From positions 3,100,001-3,164,000 of the forward strand of contig NZ_CP009455.1 in NCBI RefSeq assembly GCF_000759535.1: 64,000 nucleotides of DNA, given 5' to 3'. The notes under the pieces are model-generated. The model worked only from the letters and a program-made list of their open reading frames with translations. It made no database searches and was not told the DNA's origin. Below are positions 26,827-36,969 of this stretch, piece by piece. Each line of letters begins with the position of its first letter. Within the stretch, counting starts at the first letter, position 1. Source of the DNA: Pseudomonas cremoricolorata. GTDB lineage: Bacteria > Pseudomonadota > Gammaproteobacteria > Pseudomonadales > Pseudomonadaceae. The translations under genes were made by a program, and so were the position numbers.

Positions 26827-28092
26827 ATGAAACGTCGCAGTCTGATCAAAGCCTTCACCTTGTCCGCATCGATCGCCACCTTGGGCCTGACCTGGACCGT
26901 CCAGGCCGCCGAGACGATCAAGGTCGGCATCCTGCACTCGCTGTCCGGCACCATGGCGATCTCGGAAACGTCGCTCAAGGATGTGGCGTTGATGACCATC
27001 GACCAGATCAACGCCAAGGGCGGTGTGAACGGCAAGTTGCTCGAACCGGTGGTGGTCGACCCGGCCTCGAACTGGCCACTGTTCGCCGAGAAGGGCCGTC
27101 AATTGCTGACCCAGGACAAGGTCGCGGTGGTGTTCGGCTGCTGGACCTCGGTGTCGCGCAAGTCGGTGCTGCCGGTGTTCGAAGAGCTCAACGGCCTGCT
27201 GTTCTACCCGGTGCAGTACGAAGGTGAAGAGATGTCACCGAATGTCTTCTATACCGGTGCCGCGCCGAACCAGCAGGCGATCCCGGCGGTTGAATACCTG
27301 ATGAGCGAAGACGGCGGCGGCGCTCGGCGTTTCTTCCTGCTGGGCACCGACTACGTGTATCCGCGCACCACCAACAAGATCCTGCGCGCTTTCCTGCACA
27401 GCAAGGGCGTGGCGGACAAGGATATCGAAGAGGTCTACACCCCGTTCGGTCACGCCGATTACCAGACCATCGTCGCCAACATCAAGAAGTTCTCCGCCGG
27501 GGGCAAGACTGCGGTGGTTTCCACCGTCAACGGCGACTCCAACGTGCCGTTCTACAAGGAGCTGGCCAATCAGGGCCTGAAGGCCACCGACGTGCCGGTC
27601 ATGGCTTTCTCGGTGGGCGAAGAAGAGCTGCGTGGCATCGACACCAAGCCACTGGTGGGCCACCTGGCGGCCTGGAACTACTTCGAGTCGCTGGATAACC
27701 CGGTCAACCGGACGTTCGTCGCCGACTGGAAAGCCTACGCCAAAGCCAAAGGCCTGCCGGGCGCCGACAAGGCTGTGACCAATGATCCGATGGAAGCCAC
27801 CTACGTCGGCCTGCACCTGTGGGCGCAGGCGGCGCAGAAGGCGGGCAGCACCGATGTGGACAAGGTTCGCGCAGCGCTGGCCGGGCAGAGTTTCGAGGCG
27901 CCATCGGGCTTCACCTTGACCATGGACAAGACCAATCACCACCTGCACAAACCGGTGATGATCGGCGAAATTCAGGATGACGGGCAGTTCGACGTGGTCT
28001 GGCAGACCGAAGCGCCGTTGCGCGCCCAGCCCTGGAGCCCGTTCATTCCGGGTAACGAGCAGCGCCCGCAGCACGCCGTGAAAGGGCAATGA
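26827..28092 (+). CDS. urtA: Urea ABC transporter, substrate-binding protein UrtA
   Basis: Periplasmic binding protein of 421 residues that captures urea (short-chain amides in some relatives). The signal peptide starts MKRRSLIKAF and ends about residue 27 (VQA). The mature part has the UrtA hallmarks ETIKVGILHSLSGTMAISE, VFGCWTSVSRKSVLPVFE and LLFYPVQYEGEE. GGAG lies 9 bases before the ATG. It begins 21 bases after the GntR gene and heads urtABCDE, so uptake and breakdown of urea share one transcript. Confidence 0.95.
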   Translation: MKRRSLIKAFTLSASIATLGLTWTVQAAETIKVGILHSLSGTMAISETSLKDVALMTIDQINAKGGVNGKLLEPVVVDPASNWPLFAEKGRQLLTQDKVAVVFGCWTSVSRKSVLPVFEELNGLLFYPVQYEGEEMSPNVFYTGAAPNQQAIPAVEYLMSEDGGGARRFFLLGTDYVYPRTTNKILRAFLHSKGVADKDIEEVYTPFGHADYQTIVANIKKFSAGGKTAVVSTVNGDSNVPFYKELANQGLKATDVPVMAFSVGEEELRGIDTKPLVGHLAAWNYFESLDNPVNRTFVADWKAYAKAKGLPGADKAVTNDPMEATYVGLHLWAQAAQKAGSTDVDKVRAALAGQSFEAPSGFTLTMDKTNHHLHKPVMIGEIQDDGQFDVVWQTEAPLRAQPWSPFIPGNEQRPQHAVKGQ

Positions 28093-28175
28093 GGCCCGGG
28101 GCCTGCGCGCCTCTCAGCTGGCGTCCAGGCCCGGACCGCACACCATCGATCATTTCCACACAGGGACTACGCGCC

Positions 28176-29675
28176 ATGCCCAAGGCCCTCTATCGCCTTT
28201 TGCTTTGCCTGTGCCTATGGCTGCCGTTCGCGGCCAACGCCAGTGAAGCGCAAGATTTCGCCAGTGCCAGTGCCAACGACCGTGCGCGTCTGCTGCAGGA
28301 GTGGGCGGCGCAGCCTGACCCCGCGCGGCTCAGCCTGCTCGATTCGCTGCAGCAAGGCCGCATCGGCCCTGACCAGCCGCGCACGCTGCGCCTGAACAAC
28401 CGCCTGCGCGGTCTGCTGGACAACGCGCTGGCCAGCCAGCGTTTGCTCAGTGACGACGCGCAGGTTCGGCTTCAGGCCGCGCAGCACTTGCAAAGGCGTG
28501 CGCAGCCGACCCAGCTCGCCCTGCTCGAACGGCACTATGCAGCCGAGACCGACGCCGCCGTGCACGCCGCCCTCGGCCTGGCCCTGGCCAATCTGCAACT
28601 GGTGGCAGCCGAACCGTCCGTGCGCCTGGCCGCCGTACGCCTGTTGGGAGAGAGCGGCGATCCGCTGGCCCGCACGCGCCTGCAGGCACTGCTTGAACCT
28701 GCGGTCGAACGCGACGAGGGGGTGCGCACTGCAGCCAGGACCAGCCTCGATCAGGTCGAGCGAAAACTGTTGATCGGCGAGCTGCTTGGCCAGGCGTTCA
28801 GCGGTTTGTCACTGGGCTCGGTGCTGCTGCTGGCGGCGCTGGGGCTGGCGATCACCTTCGGCCTGCTGGGGGTGATCAACATGGCCCATGGCGAAATGCT
28901 CATGCTCGGCGCCTACAGCACCTATGGGGTGCAGATCATGGTCCAGCGCTACGCGCCCGGTGCGCTGGAGTTCTATCCGCTGCTGGCCCTGCCGGTGGCG
29001 TTCGCGGTGAGTGCCGGGGTCGGCATGCTCCTGGAGCGTACGGTGATTCGCCATCTCTACGGACGGCCCCTGGAAACGCTGCTGGCCACCTGGGGCATCA
29101 GCCTGATCCTGATCCAGGCCGTGCGCCTGATCTTCGGTGCGCAGAACGTCGAGGTGGCCAACCCGGGCTGGCTCTCTGGCGGTGTCCAGGTGCTGCCGAA
29201 CCTGATGCTGCCGTGGAGCCGCATCGTCATCATCGGCTTCGCCCTGTGCGTGGCGCTGCTGACCTGGCTGCTGCTCAACCGCACTCGGCTGGGCCTGAAC
29301 GTGCGGGCGGTGACGCAGAACCGCAACATGGCAGCCTGCTGTGGCGTGCCGACCGGGCGGGTCGACATGCTCGCCTTTGGACTGGGCTGCGGCATTGCCG
29401 GCCTCGGCGGCGTGGCCCTGAGCCAGATCGGCAACGTTGGCCCTGATCTGGGCCAGAGCTACATCATCGATTCGTTCCTGGTGGTGGTGCTTGGCGGCGT
29501 CGGACAACTGGCCGGCAGCCTGTGGGCCGCCTTTGGCCTGGGCGTGGCCAACAAGCTGCTGGAACCGCAGATCGGTGCGGTGCTCGGCAAGATCCTCATC
29601 CTTGCGCTGATCATTCTGTTCATCCAGAAGCGCCCGCAAGGCCTGTTCGCCCTCAAAGGACGGGTAATCGACTGA
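28176..29675 (+). CDS. urtB: Urea ABC transporter, permease UrtB
   Basis: Inner-membrane permease of 499 residues. As usual for UrtB it has a signal peptide (about 1-22) and a periplasmic extension of about 180 Ala/Leu-rich residues before the LivH-like permease domain (about 205-495, starting LGQAFSGLSLGSVLLLAALGL, with GVINMAHGEM). The ATG at 28176 has CAGGGA upstream; the open frame to 28089 lacks a signal sequence. Its stop overlaps the urtC start by one base (TGATG). Confidence 0.95.
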   Translation: MPKALYRLLLCLCLWLPFAANASEAQDFASASANDRARLLQEWAAQPDPARLSLLDSLQQGRIGPDQPRTLRLNNRLRGLLDNALASQRLLSDDAQVRLQAAQHLQRRAQPTQLALLERHYAAETDAAVHAALGLALANLQLVAAEPSVRLAAVRLLGESGDPLARTRLQALLEPAVERDEGVRTAARTSLDQVERKLLIGELLGQAFSGLSLGSVLLLAALGLAITFGLLGVINMAHGEMLMLGAYSTYGVQIMVQRYAPGALEFYPLLALPVAFAVSAGVGMLLERTVIRHLYGRPLETLLATWGISLILIQAVRLIFGAQNVEVANPGWLSGGVQVLPNLMLPWSRIVIIGFALCVALLTWLLLNRTRLGLNVRAVTQNRNMAACCGVPTGRVDMLAFGLGCGIAGLGGVALSQIGNVGPDLGQSYIIDSFLVVVLGGVGQLAGSLWAAFGLGVANKLLEPQIGAVLGKILILALIILFIQKRPQGLFALKGRVID

Positions 29676-30754
29676 TGAACCAGCCACTGCTTGTCACTGC
29701 CACGCAAAAAGCCGGGCCCCGGCTATCCCTGGCCATCGGCGCCATGGTGCTGCTGATGCTGATCGCACTGCCGCTGCTGTCGCTGTTGCCCGACAGTCAC
29801 AGCCTGCACGTCTCGGCGTATACCCTGACCCTGGTCGGCAAGATCCTGTGCTACGCCATCGTCGCGCTGGCACTCGACCTGGTCTGGGGTTACGCCGGGC
29901 TGCTGTCGCTCGGGCACGGGCTGTTCTTCGCCCTCGGCGGCTACGCCATGGGCATGTACCTGATGCGCCAAGCCGCAGGCGATGGCCTGCCTGCCTTCAT
30001 GAACTTTCTGTCGTGGCAGGAGCTGCCCTGGTACTGGGCCGGCACCCAGCATTTCGCCTGGGCCTTGTGCCTGGTGGTGCTGGCACCGGGCTTGCTGGCC
30101 CTGGTGTTCGGCTACTTCGCCTTCCGCTCGCGGATCAAGGGGGTGTATTTCTCGATCATGACCCAGGCACTGACCTTTGCCGGGATGCTGCTGTTCTTCC
30201 GTAACGAGACCGGCTTTGGCGGCAACAATGGTTTCACCAACTTTCGCAGCGTGCTCGGCTTTGACATCACCGCACCGGGCACCCGCGCTGTGCTGTTCCT
30301 GCTCACCGTGGCGCTGCTGGCGAGCAGCCTTTACCTCGGCTGGCGCCTGGCCCAGAGCAAGTTCGGTCGGGTACTGACCGCCCTGCGCGACGCCGAGAAT
30401 CGCGTGATGTTCTGCGGTTACGACCCGCGAGGCTTCAAGCTGTTCATCTGGGTGCTCAGCGCCGTGCTCTGTGGCCTGGCCGGGGCGTTGTACGTGCCGC
30501 AGGTGGGCATCATCAATCCCGGCGAAATGTCGCCGACCAACTCCATCGAAGCGGCGGTCTGGGTCGCGCTGGGCGGTCGCGGCACGCTGATCGGGCCGCT
30601 GCTGGGTGCGGGCCTGGTCAATGGCTTCAAGAGCTGGTTCACCGTGGCGTTCCCGGAAGTCTGGCTGTTCTTCCTCGGCGCGCTGTTCATCGTGGTCACG
30701 CTGTTCCTGCCCAAAGGGCTGGTCGGCCTGTTGAAGAAAAGGGACGAGCCATGA
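29675..30754 (+). CDS. urtC: Urea ABC transporter, permease UrtC
   Basis: Second inner-membrane permease, 359 residues, LivM-like. It shows about ten membrane segments and the motifs LDLVWGYAGLLSLGHGLFFALGGY and FKLFIWVLSAVLCGLAGALY. Starts within the urtB stop and ends within the urtD start (ATGA), so the transporter genes are translationally coupled. Confidence 0.95.
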   Translation: MNQPLLVTATQKAGPRLSLAIGAMVLLMLIALPLLSLLPDSHSLHVSAYTLTLVGKILCYAIVALALDLVWGYAGLLSLGHGLFFALGGYAMGMYLMRQAAGDGLPAFMNFLSWQELPWYWAGTQHFAWALCLVVLAPGLLALVFGYFAFRSRIKGVYFSIMTQALTFAGMLLFFRNETGFGGNNGFTNFRSVLGFDITAPGTRAVLFLLTVALLASSLYLGWRLAQSKFGRVLTALRDAENRVMFCGYDPRGFKLFIWVLSAVLCGLAGALYVPQVGIINPGEMSPTNSIEAAVWVALGGRGTLIGPLLGAGLVNGFKSWFTVAFPEVWLFFLGALFIVVTLFLPKGLVGLLKKRDEP

Positions 30755-31602
30755 GACCTGCGCCGATTCATCCTCACTGCATGCTCGAGCCGATCATCGA
30801 TGCCGGCCAAGGGCGGGAAGCCATTGGTCTTGGCCATGTGGCTGCGCCGGGTCTGGATGCGCGCCATGGGACGGTGCTGACCCTCGAAGACATCACCGTC
30901 AGTTTCGACGGCTTCAAAGCCATCGACGCCCTCGACCTCTACATCGGCGTCGGCGAACTGCGCTGCATCATTGGCCCCAACGGCGCGGGCAAGACCACGC
31001 TGATGGACGTCATCACGGGCAAGACCCGTCCCACCCGTGGCAAGGCCTGGTTCGGCGATACCCTCGACCTGACCCGCATGAGTGAAGTGCAGATCGCCCA
31101 GGCCGGCATCGGCCGCAAGTTCCAAAAACCCACGGTGTTCGAAGCGCTGACGGTATTCGACAACCTTGAGCTGGCGCTCAAGACCGACAAATCAGTGTGG
31201 GCCTGCCTGGGCGCGCGACTGAGTGAGGAGCAGCGCGGGCGCATCGACGACGTGCTCGGCACGATCGGCCTGCAAGCTGCGCGTGGCCGTGCTGCCGGAT
31301 TGCTGTCCCACGGGCAGAAGCAATTTCTCGAAATCGGCATGTTGCTGATGCAAGACCCACAACTGCTGTTGCTCGACGAGCCAGTGGCCGGCATGACCGA
31401 CGCCGAGACCGAATTCACCGCCGAGCTGTTCAAGCGTCTGGCCGGCAAGCATTCGCTGATGGTGGTGGAGCACGACATGGGCTTCGTCGGCAGCATTGCC
31501 GACCACGTCACCGTGCTGCACCAGGGCCGCGTGCTGGCCGAGGGGTCGCTGCAGCAGGTGCAGGCAGATGAGCGAGTGATCGAGGTCTACCTCGGCCGCT
31601 GA
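30751..31602 (+). CDS. urtD: Urea ABC transporter, ATP-binding protein UrtD
   Basis: ATPase of 283 residues, LivG-like. Walker A GPNGAGKTT, signature LLSHGQKQ (with SHGQ instead of SGGQ, common in UrtD) and Walker B LLLLDEPVAGM are present. An extra N-terminal stretch of about 40 residues precedes the cassette. It overlaps urtC by four bases. Confidence 0.95.
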   Translation: MRPAPIHPHCMLEPIIDAGQGREAIGLGHVAAPGLDARHGTVLTLEDITVSFDGFKAIDALDLYIGVGELRCIIGPNGAGKTTLMDVITGKTRPTRGKAWFGDTLDLTRMSEVQIAQAGIGRKFQKPTVFEALTVFDNLELALKTDKSVWACLGARLSEEQRGRIDDVLGTIGLQAARGRAAGLLSHGQKQFLEIGMLLMQDPQLLLLDEPVAGMTDAETEFTAELFKRLAGKHSLMVVEHDMGFVGSIADHVTVLHQGRVLAEGSLQQVQADERVIEVYLGR

Positions 31603-31661
31603 CACCACACATCGACCATGACCCGGCGGTGTCTGGGCAGTGGTCATTGGAGCGTTCGAAC

Positions 31662-32360
31662 ATGTTGCAAGTAGAAAAGCTTCACCAGTACTACGGCGGC
31701 AGCCACATCCTGCGCGGGCTGTCGTTCGACGTGAGGATCGGCGAAGTCACCTGCCTGCTGGGGCGCAATGGCGTGGGCAAGACCACGCTGCTCAAGGTGC
31801 TGATGGGCCTGCTGCCGGCAAGGGAAGGGGTGGTGAGGTGGGAGGGGCGCTCGATCACCGCCGCCAAACCGCACCGCCGCGTGCAGTCCGGTATCGCCTA
31901 CGTGCCCCAGGGGCGGGAGATTTTCGCCCGCCTGACCGTGGAAGAGAACCTGTTGATGGGGCTGTCCTGCTTCACAGGCCCGCAGGCCAGGCAAGTTCCC
32001 CCGTTCATCTACGAACTGTTCCCGGTGCTGTTGGATATGAAGCATCGGCGTGGCGGTGATTTGTCTGGGGGGCAGCAGCAACAGTTGGCCATTGGCCGAG
32101 CGCTCGCCAGCCGGCCTCGGCTGTTGATTCTCGATGAACCCACCGAAGGCATTCAGCCTTCGGTGATCAAGGAAATCGGCAGCGTGATCAAGTCCCTCGC
32201 CGCGCGTGGCGACATGGCGATTCTGCTGGTCGAGCAGTTCTACGATTTTGCCGCCGAACTGGCCGACCAGTACCTGGTCATGTCCAGGGGTGAAATCGTC
32301 CAGCGTGGCGCTGGGCCGCAGATGGAGGCCGAGGGTGTGCGCGGGCTGGTCGCCATCTAG
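31662..32360 (+). CDS. urtE: Urea ABC transporter, ATP-binding protein UrtE
   Basis: ATPase of 232 residues, LivF-like, with Walker A GRNGVGKTT, signature LSGGQQQQ and Walker B LLILDEPTEGIQPS. I start at the ATG at 31662 (MLQVEKLHQYYGGSH), where the cassette begins in relatives. The 59-base gap after urtD is the widest inside urtABCDE and contains a weak inverted repeat (ATGACC/GGTCAT). No clear terminator follows before the kdp promoter. Confidence 0.95.
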   Translation: MLQVEKLHQYYGGSHILRGLSFDVRIGEVTCLLGRNGVGKTTLLKVLMGLLPAREGVVRWEGRSITAAKPHRRVQSGIAYVPQGREIFARLTVEENLLMGLSCFTGPQARQVPPFIYELFPVLLDMKHRRGGDLSGGQQQQLAIGRALASRPRLLILDEPTEGIQPSVIKEIGSVIKSLAARGDMAILLVEQFYDFAAELADQYLVMSRGEIVQRGAGPQMEAEGVRGLVAI

Positions 32361-32424
32361 GGTGATGGCGCGCTGTGCGCGACGGCACTGGACGACAGCC
32401 TGGCGCCTGACGCCCGTAGACACG

Positions 32425-32481
32425 TTTTTTTACGCGTCCTTTACGCGTCGCCAGACGTTTCGCTCTCGCACCTTTACGCAC
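32425..32481 (+). promoter_or_regulatory. Candidate KdpE-binding region upstream of kdpF
   Basis: TTTACGCGTC occurs at 32429 and 32440, 11 bases (one helical turn) apart, preceded by a T-run; TTTACGCAC recurs at 32473. The arrangement resembles the T-rich tandem KdpE site of E. coli kdpFABC. It lies about 50-105 bases before the kdpF start. Confidence 0.5.
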
Positions 32482-32529
32482 CGGTCTCTGAAAATTCCCC
32501 TACGGTATTCAACCCTGGGGAATCGACCG

Positions 32530-32619
32530 ATGTCCATGATTGACGGTGCGTCGCTGCTGCTGGCAGTGGCGCTGGCGGGGTATCTGCTGGTCGCGCTGCT
32601 GCGCACCGGTCGCCAATAG
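32530..32619 (+). CDS. kdpF: Potassium-transporting ATPase small subunit KdpF
   Basis: A 29-residue single-span membrane peptide ([19 protein letters not shown]) that stabilises the KdpABC complex. It matches KdpF in length, hydrophobicity and position immediately before kdpA (8-base gap). Two start codons are possible, 32530 and 32536; the first is taken. It is easily missed because of its size. Confidence 0.9.
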   Translation: MSMIDGASLLLAVALAGYLLVALLRTGRQ

Positions 32620-32627
32620 GAGCGGCC

Positions 32628-34337
32628 ATGCACAGCTATGACTATGCCTTGCTGATCGCTTTCTTCGTTTTGTTGCTGGCGCCGGCGGCGTTGCTTGGGC
32701 GCTTTTTCTACCAAGTGATGGAAGGCCAGCGCACCTGGCTGTCGCCGTTGCTGGCGCCGCTCGAGCGCGGTTGCTATCGCCTGGCTGGCGTCGACCCCGC
32801 GCAAGAGCAGAGCTGGCAGCGTTATGCACTGGCGCTGCTGTCGTTCAATCTGGCGGGCTTCATGCTACTGCTGGCGATCCTGCTGCTGCAGGGCCATCTG
32901 CCGCTCAACCCGCGGCAGTTGCCGGGTCAGGACTGGTCGCTGGCGCTGAACACGGCGGTGAGCTTCGTCACCAACACCAACTGGCAGGCTTACAGCGGCG
33001 AAAGCTCGCTGAGCGCGCTGAGCCAGATGCTCGGCCTGACCGTGCAGAACTTTCTCAGTGCCGCCACCGGCCTTGCCGTGCTGGTGGCGCTGTGCCGTGG
33101 CATCGCCCGGCGTTCGGCCAGCACCGTGGGCAACTTCTGGGTCGACCTGACCCGTGCCACCCTGTACGGCCTGCTGCCGCTGAGTCTGCTGCTGGCGTTG
33201 CTGCTGGTCTGGCAAGGGGTGCCGCAGACCTTCACCGACAGCGTGCAGGCACTGACCTTGAGCGGTGATCGGCAAACCCTGCCGCTCGGGCCGGTGGCCA
33301 GCCAGATCGCCATCAAGCAGCTGGGCACCAACGGCGGCGGCTTCTTCGGCGTCAACGCGGCGCACCCGTTCGAGAACCCCACCGCCTGGAGCAACCTGTT
33401 CGAGCTGGTGGCCATCGTGCTGATTCCGGCGGCGCTGGTGTTCACCTTCGGCCATTACGTCAAGGACCTGCGCCAGAGCCGGGCGATTCTCGGCTGCATG
33501 CTGGCGCTGTTCGTGCTCGGCGGCGCCACGGCGTTGTGGGCCGAATACCAGCCCAACCCGGCCTTGCTCGACCCGCAGGTGGAGCACACCGCGCCGCTGG
33601 AGGGCAAGGAAGTACGTTTCGGCACCACCGGCTCGGTGTTGTGGGCGGTGACCACCACTGCCGCCTCCAACGGCTCGGTGAACGCCATGCACGACAGCCT
33701 CAACCCGCTGACCGGGCTGGTGACCCTAGGCAACATGATGGTCGGCGAGGTGATCTTCGGCGGCGTCGGTGCCGGGCTCTACGGCATGTTGCTGTTCGTG
33801 CTGATCGCGGTATTTCTTGCCGGATTGATGATCGGCCGCACCCCGCATTACCTGGGCAAGTCGTTGCAGGCGCGCGAGGTCAAGCTGCTGGTGGCGACCT
33901 TGCTGGTGATGCCCCTCGGCGCGCTGGTGCTCGGCGCCATCGCGGCGAGCCTGCCGGGTGCGCAAACGGCGCTGAGCAATCCCGGCCCGCATGGCTTCAG
34001 CCAGCTGCTGTATGCCTATACCTCGGCCACCGCCAACAACGGCTCGGCGTTCGCCGGCTTTGCCGGTAACAGCGTGCTGCACAACCTGCTGCTGAGCCTG
34101 GCGATGCTGATCGGCCGCTTTGGCTACATCCTGCCGGTGCTGGCCCTGGCCGGAAGTCTCGCGGCCAAGCGCTGCGTGGCCTGCGGTGCCGACAGTTTTC
34201 CCACCCACGGCGTGCTGTTCGCCAGCCTGCTGCTGGTGACGGTGTTGCTGGTCGGCGGCCTGAGCTTTCTGCCGACCCTGGCCCTCGGGCCGCTCGCCGA
34301 CCACCTCAGCCAAGGTTTCCAAGGAGTCGCCCCATGA
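32628..34337 (+). CDS. kdpA: Potassium-transporting ATPase, potassium-binding subunit KdpA
   Basis: Channel-like subunit of the Kdp high-affinity K+ pump, 569 residues, about ten membrane segments. The four selectivity-filter regions are recognisable: [39 protein letters not shown] and [12 protein letters not shown]. Starts 8 bases after kdpF behind AGGAG and ends overlapping kdpB by ATGA. It works with KdpB, KdpC and KdpF when external potassium is low. Confidence 0.97.
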   Translation: MHSYDYALLIAFFVLLLAPAALLGRFFYQVMEGQRTWLSPLLAPLERGCYRLAGVDPAQEQSWQRYALALLSFNLAGFMLLLAILLLQGHLPLNPRQLPGQDWSLALNTAVSFVTNTNWQAYSGESSLSALSQMLGLTVQNFLSAATGLAVLVALCRGIARRSASTVGNFWVDLTRATLYGLLPLSLLLALLLVWQGVPQTFTDSVQALTLSGDRQTLPLGPVASQIAIKQLGTNGGGFFGVNAAHPFENPTAWSNLFELVAIVLIPAALVFTFGHYVKDLRQSRAILGCMLALFVLGGATALWAEYQPNPALLDPQVEHTAPLEGKEVRFGTTGSVLWAVTTTAASNGSVNAMHDSLNPLTGLVTLGNMMVGEVIFGGVGAGLYGMLLFVLIAVFLAGLMIGRTPHYLGKSLQAREVKLLVATLLVMPLGALVLGAIAASLPGAQTALSNPGPHGFSQLLYAYTSATANNGSAFAGFAGNSVLHNLLLSLAMLIGRFGYILPVLALAGSLAAKRCVACGADSFPTHGVLFASLLLVTVLLVGGLSFLPTLALGPLADHLSQGFQGVAP

Positions 34338-36388
34338 ACCTGCCTATCGCGCAAACCGGCCCTGTGCCCGACGCCAGTCAGGCCACCCGCTTCGGCCGGC
34401 TGTGGCGCCCAGCGCTGCGCCAGGCCTTCGTCAAGCTCGATCCGCGTCAGTTGCGGCGCTCGCCGGTGATGCTGGTGGTGGCCGTCAGCGCGCTGCTGAC
34501 CAGTGTGCTGAGCGTGCTGCCGGACAGCGGCGTGAGTACCGCCGTGGCCGTGCAGATCAGCCTGTGGCTGTGGTTCACCGTGCTGTTCGCCAACTTTGCC
34601 GAGGCGCTGGCCGAAGGCCGTGGCAAGGCCCGTGCTGACAGCCTCAGGGCCGGCAGCCAGGGCCTTACCGCGCGCCGCCTTGAAGGCGACGGGGGCTTTA
34701 GCACAGTCCCCGCCGCAACCCTGCGCAAGGGTGACGTGGTGCAGGTGCTGGCCGGTGAGCTGATTCCCGCCGACGGGGAGGTGCTCGAAGGCATCGCCGC
34801 GGTGAACGAGGCGGCCATCACCGGTGAATCGGCACCGGTCATCCGCGAATCGGGCGGCGATCGCTCGGCGGTCACCGGCAATACGCGCCTGGTGTCCGAC
34901 CAACTGCTGGTGCGCATCAGCAACGACCCCGGCGAGTCGACCGTAGACCGCATGGTGGCGCTGGTGGAAGGCGCACGGCGGCAGAAGACGCCCAACGAGG
35001 TCGCGCTGGATTTGCTGCTGATCGGCCTGACCCTGGTGTTTCTCATCGTGGTGGTGACGCTGCAGCCGTTCGCCCGGCTGTCTGGCGGGGGCTTGCCGTT
35101 GATCTTCCTCGCCGCGTTGCTGGTGACGCTGATTCCAACCACCATCGGCGGGTTGCTCTCGGCCATCGGCATCGCCGGCATGGACCGCCTGGTGCGGCTC
35201 AACGTCATCGCCCGCTCGGGCCGCGCGGTGGAGGCGGCCGGCGATGTGCAGACCCTGCTGCTGGACAAGACCGGCACCATCACCTTCGGCAACCGCCGTT
35301 GCGCGGCCCTGCACTGCGCGCCGGGCATTGCCCCGACGACGCTGGCAGAAGCTGCGCTGTACGCCTCGCTTGCCGACGACACCGCCGAGGGCAAGTCGGT
35401 GCTGGAGTACGTGCGTGGCCTGCACGCGCTGGTCGAACCTGCGGCCGGGCAGTTCCAGGCCATTGCCTTCAGCGCCGAGACGCGGCTGTCAGGCATCGAC
35501 CTGGGCCCGCGGCGCTACCGCAAGGGCGCGGTGGATGCGGTGCTGGCCTACGCCGGCCTGCCAGCCGAGCAACTGCCGCCGGCCCTGGCCGCCGAGGTGC
35601 AACGCATCGCCCAGAGTGGTGGCACGCCGCTGCTGGTCTGTAGCGAGCAGCGGGTGCTGGGGGCGATCCACCTCAAGGACGTGGTCAAGCCGGGCATTGC
35701 CGAGCGCTTCGCGCAGTTGCGCGCCATGGGCATTCGCACAGTGATGATCACCGGCGACAACCCGTTGACCGCCGCAGCCATCGCCGCCGAAGCGGGGGTC
35801 GATGATGTGCTGGCGCAAGCCACCCCGGAGAAAAAGCTGGCGCGCATTCGCCAGGAGCAGAGCGAAGGGCGTCTGGTGGCGATGTGCGGCGACGGTGCCA
35901 ACGATGCCCCGGCGCTGGCCCAGGCCGATGTCGGCGTGGCCATGAACGAAGGCACCCAGGCCGCCCGCGAGGCGGCCAACATGGTTGATCTGGACAGCGA
36001 CCCGACCAAGCTGCTCGATGTGGTGCAGGTCGGCAAGGCGCTGTTGGTCACCCGTGGCGCGCTGACCACCTTTTCCATCGCCAACGATGTGGCCAAGTAT
36101 TTCGCCATCCTCCCGGCACTGTTCGCGGCCATCTATCCGCAGCTGGGCGCGCTCAACCTGATGCAACTGCATAGCCCGCAAAGCGCGATTCTCTCGGCCA
36201 TCGTGTTCAACGCGCTGATCATCGTCGTGCTGATTCCGCTGGCACTGCGCGGCGTGTCGGTGCGCGCCACCAGCGCTGCGCAGTTGCTGCGGCGCAATCT
36301 GTTGCTGTACGGGCTCGGTGGGCTGCTGGTGCCGTTCGCCGGCATCAAACTGATCGACCTGCTGCTCACCGCCTTGCACCTGGTCTGA
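34334..36388 (+). CDS. kdpB: Potassium-transporting ATPase, ATP-binding subunit KdpB
   Basis: P-type ATPase catalytic subunit, 684 residues. Phosphorylated Asp311 lies in [13 protein letters not shown]. The actuator motif ITGESAPV and the hinge region [22 protein letters not shown] are intact. It overlaps kdpA by four bases and is followed by kdpC after 11 bases. Confidence 0.97.
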   Translation: MNLPIAQTGPVPDASQATRFGRLWRPALRQAFVKLDPRQLRRSPVMLVVAVSALLTSVLSVLPDSGVSTAVAVQISLWLWFTVLFANFAEALAEGRGKARADSLRAGSQGLTARRLEGDGGFSTVPAATLRKGDVVQVLAGELIPADGEVLEGIAAVNEAAITGESAPVIRESGGDRSAVTGNTRLVSDQLLVRISNDPGESTVDRMVALVEGARRQKTPNEVALDLLLIGLTLVFLIVVVTLQPFARLSGGGLPLIFLAALLVTLIPTTIGGLLSAIGIAGMDRLVRLNVIARSGRAVEAAGDVQTLLLDKTGTITFGNRRCAALHCAPGIAPTTLAEAALYASLADDTAEGKSVLEYVRGLHALVEPAAGQFQAIAFSAETRLSGIDLGPRRYRKGAVDAVLAYAGLPAEQLPPALAAEVQRIAQSGGTPLLVCSEQRVLGAIHLKDVVKPGIAERFAQLRAMGIRTVMITGDNPLTAAAIAAEAGVDDVLAQATPEKKLARIRQEQSEGRLVAMCGDGANDAPALAQADVGVAMNEGTQAAREAANMVDLDSDPTKLLDVVQVGKALLVTRGALTTFSIANDVAKYFAILPALFAAIYPQLGALNLMQLHSPQSAILSAIVFNALIIVVLIPLALRGVSVRATSAAQLLRRNLLLYGLGGLLVPFAGIKLIDLLLTALHLV

Positions 36389-36399
36389 AGGAGACTGCC

Positions 36400-36966
36400 A
36401 TGCTTGCTTCACTGCGTCCGGCGCTGTGCCTGCTCGCTTTACTCACACTGCTCACCGGCGGCCTTTACCCGCTGCTGGTCACCGCCCTGGGGCAATGGGC
36501 GTTCCCGCTTCAGGCCAATGGCAGTCTGCTGCGCGACGACCACGGCCAGGTGCGCGGCTCGCAACTGATCGCCCAGCCGTTGAGCGGCGCGCAGTGGTTC
36601 CACTCGCGGCCGTCCGCCGGCGACTACGCAACCCTGCCCAGCGCCGCGAGCAACCTGGCGGCGAGCAATCCGCAGCTGGCCGCGCGCATCAAGCGTGAAG
36701 CTGCGCTGGAATCGACCCAGGGCCAGGTGCCAGTGCCACTGGCCCTGTTGACTACCTCGGCCAGCGGCCTCGACCCGCACCTGCCACCGGCGGCCGTGGC
36801 CTGGCAACTGCCGCGCGTGGCAGCTGCGCGCGGCGTGCCGGTGCAGCGCTTGCAAGCGCTGCTCGATCAGGCCACATTGCGGCCCTGGGTCGGGCCGCCT
36901 GTGGTCAACGTGCTGCTGCTCAACCAGGCGTTGGACCATCTGGCGCCTACTCCCCATGAAGGATGA
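36400..36966 (+). CDS. kdpC: Potassium-transporting ATPase subunit KdpC
   Basis: Accessory subunit with one N-terminal membrane span (about 7-30, [20 protein letters not shown]) and a periplasmic domain, 188 residues. The family motifs [20 protein letters not shown] and [17 protein letters not shown] are present. GGAG lies 8 bases upstream. kdpD begins three bases after its stop. Confidence 0.96.
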   Translation: MLASLRPALCLLALLTLLTGGLYPLLVTALGQWAFPLQANGSLLRDDHGQVRGSQLIAQPLSGAQWFHSRPSAGDYATLPSAASNLAASNPQLAARIKREAALESTQGQVPVPLALLTTSASGLDPHLPPAAVAWQLPRVAAARGVPVQRLQALLDQATLRPWVGPPVVNVLLLNQALDHLAPTPHEG

Positions 36967-36969
36967 TCG

